Assembly: GCA_049999765.1 (NCBI GenBank)
Contig: JBNGIQ010007720.1
Location: 1 to 33,966, forward strand
Reading direction: 5' to 3'
DNA from: Phaeoceros laevis
Lineage: Eukaryota; Anthocerotophyta; Anthocerotopsida; Notothyladales
Length of the DNA stretch: 33,966 nt
Below are positions 29,685 to 33,966 of the stretch, in pieces. Position 1 is the first letter of the stretch, and each line of letters opens with the position of its first letter. The notes under the pieces were generated by a model. The model ran no database searches, was not told the origin of the DNA, and worked only from the letters and a program-made list of their open reading frames with translations. A program made the translations under genes and the position numbers.

Positions 29685-30530
29685 TCAGGCCCGATTCTGA
29701 CATGAACTCTCCAAACCCGCGTGACTACACACTGTAAGCACAGAAAGGAACGTGATGCCATCAGGCTTGATGCCCTCCAGTCTCATCTTGTTAACTAAGT
29801 CAAGCACAATCTCATTGTCCCCTTGACGAGCATATCCACTGATGAGAGCATTCCATGCCTCGATGGACTTTTTAGGCAATGAATCAAACACCTGCTGTGC
29901 GTTAAACATGCTCCCGAACTTCGCGTACATGTTTCCTAAACCACCTCCCACAGCAAGATCAGCTTGCAGCCCTTGTTCCTTGATCTCTCCATGGAGCTGC
30001 TTCCCCAGAGGCAGAGCTGCTACAATGGCACATGCCTGTAGGAGGCACAAAAATGTCACAAAATTTGGAGTTGTGATGCCTTCTTGTTGCATACTTAAGA
30101 GCTTCCTCACCCACTCCCCCTGGGCAAACCCTGCAAGCATCGCAGCCATACTACAACATCCCTCTCTGGAAGCCTGTCAAACACCTGGCGAGCATCCCCT
30201 AAGCTACCGCACTTTGAATACATGTCAACCAGACTCCCGCCGACTACTATATCCCGTTCTAGTCCTTGTTCTTTGATCTGGCAATGGATTAACTTCCCCT
30301 TATCTAGTGCTCCTTCACCTACGCTGGCACATGCTTGTAGGAGGGAAACAAATGTGATAGAATCTGGAGTTGTGATGCCTTGCTCTTCCATATTACCTTG
30401 AAGATTGAGGACATGCTTACCCATCCCCTGCTGCTAAAGCATCGCATTCCATGCTACAACATTTCTCTCCAGAAGTCTGTCAAATACCTGCCGAGCATCC
30501 TCTAAGATATCGCACTTTGGGATCGATTCT
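29685..30530 (-). pseudogene. PLS-type PPR gene, minus strand, broken
   Basis: Reading leftwards, LEDARQVFDRLLERNVVAWN begins near 30515 and meets a stop at 30437. An open frame then gives GITTPDSITFVSLLQACASV, LVDMYSKCGSLGDARQVFDR and RDVVVW. After a frameshift near 30140 it continues with GITTPNFVTFLCLLQACAIV, GNMYAKFGSMFNAQQVFDSL and ITFLSVLTVCSHAGL, ending at TGA 29685. The final SVLxxCSHAGL phrase is typical of the last PPR triplet before an E domain, which is absent. Upstream homology stops abruptly near 30530. Confidence 0.85.
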
Positions 30531-31026
30531 TTTAGTGCAACTCGAGCTCAAGCCGAATCTCAAGCGTGACTGTTGAATGCATGCGCATAACTCCACTCCA
30601 AACTCTTTTTTTTATAATGAATTTCGACACAAATTTGTGTATATTTACACGTTATATCCTCATGTGCCTATTCTTTTACCATGTACTCAACGCCCGAGCT
30701 ATTTTAAATTTCTAATTGCACTCCCAAGTCGAGACATTGCGGCGTTTTCCATTGCTCCCCAAAGGCCAAGTAGCTAGCCGCCAGCCTGCCGAGCCCGACT
30801 CCACTCCAAACTTGCGGTGAGGTGATTGCTGGGAACTCGAAGTCGTCTACCCTGAAAACCAACAGCACCTACAACCGGCACCAGCCATGGGTCTCAGATT
30901 GATAGATCGACACAATTTGTGATAAAAGGGCGTCACACAATGCTTGAAAACAATTAAGGCACCCGGATGCAGCATTTTGTACAGGTAATAAAATAAAGGA
31001 GCAGTCATAATGCATGCTTCACCAAC
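30531..31026. other. no supported gene
   Basis: AT-rich spacer, then on the minus strand the presumed intron downstream of the kinase exon. No further kinase exon is seen. Confidence 0.4.
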
Positions 31027-31218
31027 CTGCGGCGGACTTAGTCCATTCCAAGGCCGCTGCAAAGTTACCAACTCCCACATAACCACCCCTAAGCTGTACA
31101 CATCACACTTCTCAGTCGCCTGTTCATCTCAAAGTACTTCAGGTGCCATCCACTCCGGCTGTGATGAATGAACAAACCGATTGTAGTGCCAGGCTCCAAA
31201 TTTTGACAGGACTTTCAC
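31027..31218 (-). pseudogene. Raf-like (CTR1/EDR1-type) kinase exon, dead
   Basis: A 64-codon fragment of a protein kinase domain on the minus strand. It starts VKVLSKFGAW where the DFG loop should be (the Asp is replaced by Lys), then PEWMAPEVL, a TGA (31131-31129), and [38 protein letters not shown] plus WELVTLQxPW is characteristic of plant Raf-like MAP3Ks. The stop replaces the Arg normally after APEVL, consistent with CGA to TGA. The exon ends CAG followed by gttggt, a plausible donor, so the intron junction is retained. It is one of several captured exon fragments on this strand. Confidence 0.8.
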
Positions 31219-31392
31219 CCTAACCTCATTCGATATGTACTTCAAATATCCCCGGGTATCCACTGGAAAATGGCCCTGTTCTCCCTTCCAATCAGCTCCC
31301 TTTCTTTTCAGTATTGGAGGAAATTCATCATTCTGGTCATGTGTTCTGATACGTGGTGGATCAGTGTCTACTATCCCTGTTCATGTCTGAAT

Positions 31393-31500
31393 GGGATAGA
31401 GTTAAGCACGCACATTCGCCCAAGAGAAAGACAACAATCTCAGTTTGACGGGGATAGGGTTAAGCAAGCACTTTCACACCCGAGTGAAAGACAACAATCT
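31393..31500 (+). repeat. 58-bp direct duplication at the start of the plus-strand PPR remnant
   Basis: gggatag(a/g)gttaagca(c/a)gca begins at 31393 and again at 31451; both copies end aaagacaacaatct. The second copy runs into the PPR coding sequence. Confidence 0.75.
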
Positions 31501-32020
31501 CTTTGTAGGAACCATGCTAGTACACGCTTATGCAAAATGTGGGACCCTGGTAGATGTGAGGCAAGTATTTGAGAAGATGCCTCAACGGAATGTGGTTTCC
31601 TGGACTGCTATGATCTTGAGGTATGCTCACATGGAGGAAGGAGATGAGGCTTTGCGACTATATGCAAAAATGCAGCAGGAGGGTGTGATGCCAAACGACC
31701 GAACATTTGTTGGTGCACTAAAGGCATGCAGTAGCCTTACTGCCTCGGAGTTGGGGAATACAGGTGGTAGGATGGCTGTCAAAAGCCGGTGTCTCGAGCA
31801 AGCCAGAGCTATCCACTCTGACTTACTGAAAAGTGGTTCTGATTTAGATACCATGGTGGATGCTAGGCAAACTTTCGACAAGATGTGTCATCGTGATGTA
31901 GTCTCATGGAATGCCATGATTTTAGGGTATGCTCAAGCCGAAGAGGGTGCCAACGCTTTGCAGTTGCTTGCAGTGATGCAACAAGAAGATTTAGTTCCCA
32001 ACGGCAGCACCTGTGTATTC
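31445..32020 (+). pseudogene. PPR gene fragment with an unrelated tail
   Basis: The frame from 31445 is open to 32308, but PPR character covers only about 31490-32010: NLFVGTMLVHAYAKCGTLVD, MPQRNVVSWTAMIL, GVMPNDRTFVGALKACSSL, then a shortened repeat (one LVDMYAKCG segment is missing between SGSDLDTM and VDARQTF) and RDVVSWNAMILGYAQAEEG. After LVPNGST the sequence is not PPR. It is closely related in DNA to the pseudogene at 27749-28760, so both are copies of one PPR subfamily. Both ends look like breakpoints. Confidence 0.75.
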
Positions 32021-32212
32021 AAGATATGGGGTGCCTCTTTTATTTCCGTCAGGATCCATAACGAGTCCTGGGACAACTTCACAAACAGAAGACTGCTTAA
32101 AGTTTCCACACCAAACGCCAGTGCAGACAAGTTTCCAAGTTCTAATCACAAAGTCTGCACGGTGCCGTTTTTTTATCTCCTCATGTCCACAAACAAAACG
32201 AGTCCTCTCAAA
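31991..32212 (-). other. minus-strand open fragment with strong protein character, unassigned
   Basis: Seventy-three codons without an ATG, between TAA at 32215 and TAA at 31993. The peptide includes VCGHEEIKKRHRADFVIRTW and LVMDPDGNKRGTPYLEYTG. It ends where the plus-strand PPR homology begins, so the terminal stop comes from the junction. The plus strand is also open here. I cannot name a family. Confidence 0.3.
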
Positions 32213-32399
32213 TTAACCGATTATGAAGTCACTCTTCACAGCAGTTGCTCATCAAACCCTGAGAAGTGCACGTTTCCAAGATTTCACACCAGAGGGATGG
32301 GCCGTTGACCAGGCCACTAGCGCTGGCTCTCGTTGACGATATCGCGCTCCCTCACCGTCTCTTCGTCGATGTTGAAAGCCACCGCTGCCAGATCTAGCA

Positions 32400-32505
32400 A
32401 GATCTACGCATCCAGCCTTGGCACATGTTGAGATTAGGGCAGTGTAAATTACACAGTCCGCCTTCAGACCCTCCCTCTCCAACAGTGAAAAAGCTCGCAA
32501 AGCCC
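32400..32505 (-). pseudogene. MRL1-like P-type PPR exon fragment
   Basis: After a candidate acceptor (cgtcatacag) the minus strand reads ALRAFSLLEREGLKADCVIY and TALISTCAKAG. The ADC-x2-YT-x-LIS-x-CAK phrase resembles the P-type repeat of MRL1, the plastid rbcL mRNA stabiliser of plants. Only about one repeat is present and the following sequence does not continue as PPR. It is a different PPR class from the PLS-type remnants around it, so it is an independent fragment. Confidence 0.5.
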
Positions 32506-32673
32506 CTGTATGACGGAAAGCGTCAATAGAAGTTGAACCAGATAATCAAGAAAGGAAACTGTACCTGAGTGAGAAGGCAATGTACCTCAGCGTTAGAGTA
32601 TGCACTGAAACTGCTAACCCCAGCAGAAGTTGCAAAACTTCTTGCGCACTATTCCCCATGTGTTAGCCCCAAC

Positions 32674-32850
32674 CTAAGCATCCAGCACACGTTGTGACAG
32701 TATGCTGCAGCTGCCATTGGACGTTTCAAGATCTTGCCGAAGCTCTGTGTTGCTTGTTTCCAGCCATTTTATTCTTGCCTTCAGCATCTGATATACGTGA
32801 TCTCTCAGCACGTGAACAATAGTCAAAGCTAGTGCTGCAAAGTGCAAACA
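32674..32850 (-). pseudogene. coiled-coil exon fragment
   Basis: The minus strand reads VYQMLKARIKWLETSNTELR followed by QDLETSNG and a stop at 32674. The heptad pattern is a coiled coil and the wording resembles stalk segments of plant kinesin-4-type proteins. An acceptor-like atatcag before ATG 32787 is in phase with the donor of the U-box exon at 32942, so the two could be spliced together, although that junction is not known from any family I recall. Confidence 0.35.
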
Positions 32851-32941
32851 AGCTGAATAACCCAACTTCTCCAACCTGCACATCTACGTTGGACAGGTTC
32901 TCCATCACACAACATTTTGCATACAAGTTTTAATGCCGTAC

Positions 32942-33305
32942 CTTATTGGTCAATACAGGCATGAGATCTTCAGATGTCAGAGCTTCTTTTGTGAGTAGGC
33001 AGGTTCCATGGGCCTAATATTAAAACAACAAGCATGAGTTTCAGGAGCTGCAATCGAAACAAGTACCTTACAATAACCAACAATAATGGATATTATCCAG
33101 GCAACCGTGCAAGTTAACCACCACTACACCAGAAACACGAATTTCAACTCTGCCAGCATATAACTTGATTGAGCTCGCTACGCATTAGTCGAATAGACAA
33201 GTCATTACCACTCTAAAAACTGTGGAAATAGCTGCACCAACTTACGGCAAGATGTTTCTCGATGAGTCTCCTCTCAAAAGCAGTGTCTGCTAAGATCAGG
33301 GCTTC
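32942..33305 (-). pseudogene. Prp19-like U-box, two exons
   Basis: Exon A (33305-33246, 20 codons, EALILADTAFERRLIEKHLA) and exon B (33013-32942, 24 codons, AHGTCLLTKEALTSEDLMPV then LTNK) are both bounded by good splice signals (gtag / gtaag; attag / gtacgg) and join in phase. Together they match the C-terminal two thirds of the Prp19-type U-box without gaps (FERRLIE+H, then G-x-C-x2-T-x-E-x-LT-x2-D-x2-P-x2-T). Prp19 homologues are nuclear E3 ubiquitin ligases of the splicing-associated NineTeen complex. The N-terminal strand of the U-box and the WD40 domain are not visible, so this is a fragment or a divergent small gene. Confidence 0.55.
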
Positions 33306-33334
33306 CTACTCCTTCCTTGCATAAAATGCTACAC

Positions 33335-33966
33335 CTAAGGACCGAGAGATTTGTTGAGCTCAAGAACCAAAGATGCACGACTTCCCCCATCGATTTGTCC
33401 ATACACAACAAGCGCGTCTTGGCCGAGTCCTTGCTGTGCATACCCAGCAATCAGGGCATTCCATGTCAGCACATCCTTTGTGGCCAAGCTGTCAAAAACC
33501 TGACGCGCAACTTTCAGTTCATGCATACATGTCCACCAGGTAGTTGCCCACCACTACGTTATCCAACAGTCCTCTTTTGACCATCTGTGAGTGAAGCTCC
33601 CTGCCCTTCTGTATGATACCAGTGCTTGCACACGCCTTCAGAAGGCAAGCAAAAGTTACGTGGTCAGCTGAAATGGGGCCCCCTCCTCCATTTGTCCATA
33701 CATCACAAGCGCCTCTTGGCCGAGTCCTTGCCGTGAATACCCAGCGATCAGGGCATTCCATGTCACCACATTCTTTGTGTCCATGCTGCCAAAAACCTGG
33801 CGTGCATCTTCCGGCTCACCACATTTCGCATACATGTCTACCAGGCAGGTGCCCACCACTACGCCATCCAGAAGTCCCCCTTTTCTGACAATCTGTGAGT
33901 GAAGCTGCCTACCCCTCCGCAAAGCACCAGTGCTTGCACACGCGTTCAGAAGGCAAGAACAAGTAA
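33335..33966 (-). pseudogene. PLS-type PPR gene, frameshifted, entering from the right edge
   Basis: The frame enters open at 33965 (LLNACASTGALRRGRQLHSQ, LVDMYAKCGEPEDARQVFGS, NVVTWNALIAGYSRQGLGQE). It shifts in a G run near 33680 to ISADHVTFACLLKACASTG and NYLVDMYA, then shifts again near 33530 to ARQVFDSLATKDVLTWNALI. It loses PPR homology near 33345. The two copies of the NALIAGY triplet are 297 bp (99 codons) apart and very similar in DNA, showing recent internal duplication. The 5-prime part lies outside the window. Confidence 0.85.

Noticed and set aside
1-33966. tRNA or rRNA genes
   Set aside because: I found no cloverleaf with A and B boxes and no rRNA-like conserved stretches; the only tRNA-related sequence is the retrotransposon primer site.

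Overview
The window reads as nuclear DNA of a land plant, most likely a non-seed vascular plant such as a fern or lycophyte. The evidence is a three-exon class B heat-shock factor gene with the plant-specific LFGV repressor motif, many PLS-type pentatricopeptide (PPR) stretches, a Raf-like (CTR1/EDR1-type) plant kinase exon, and abundant nested transposon debris. The species assignment is inference from motif style and is not settled by the sequence. Only one gene looks intact and conventional (the heat-shock factor). Most of the rest is mobile elements, decayed coding sequence and captured gene fragments.

Layout. Positions 1-5113 hold AT-rich, gene-poor DNA with T-rich tracts and a decayed dispersed repeat. 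A transposon-like terminus lies at 5114, followed by a broken BED-finger/DUF659 (hAT-type) transposase at 5912-6679. That reading frame is cut at 6680, the outer end of a very large inverted-repeat structure (6680-19311, about 12.6 kb). Its arms are nearly 0.5 kb long and carry 37-bp subterminal repeats. Inside it are minisatellites, a LINE-like ORF, two small genes each encoding a stand-alone RNase H1-type hybrid-binding domain (10092-10307 and 10723-10911), a duplicated F-box/C2H2-finger gene with one in-frame TGA (11700-13004), low-complexity coding remnants (14663-17063), and the left end of an LTR retrotransposon (17562 onward) that runs into a 400-bp assembly gap (18419-18818).

From 19312 to 24560 there is intergenic DNA with a 650-bp foldback element, a decayed unknown gene and an unassigned 317-codon ORF. 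The heat-shock factor gene occupies 26709-24847 on the minus strand, with a long pyrimidine-rich leader that contains upstream ORFs. From 27.7 kb to the right edge the window is a field of broken PPR genes on both strands. Mixed among them are minus-strand exon fragments of unrelated genes with splice sites still visible: a Raf-like kinase, an MRL1-like PPR, a coiled-coil segment and a Prp19-like U-box. This pattern is typical of transposon gene capture or segmental debris.

The most unusual content is the cargo of the 12.6-kb inverted-repeat structure, namely paired hybrid-binding-domain miniproteins beside a double F-box/zinc-finger protein. No transposase is visible inside it. A related terminus and a transposase remnant lie immediately outside.
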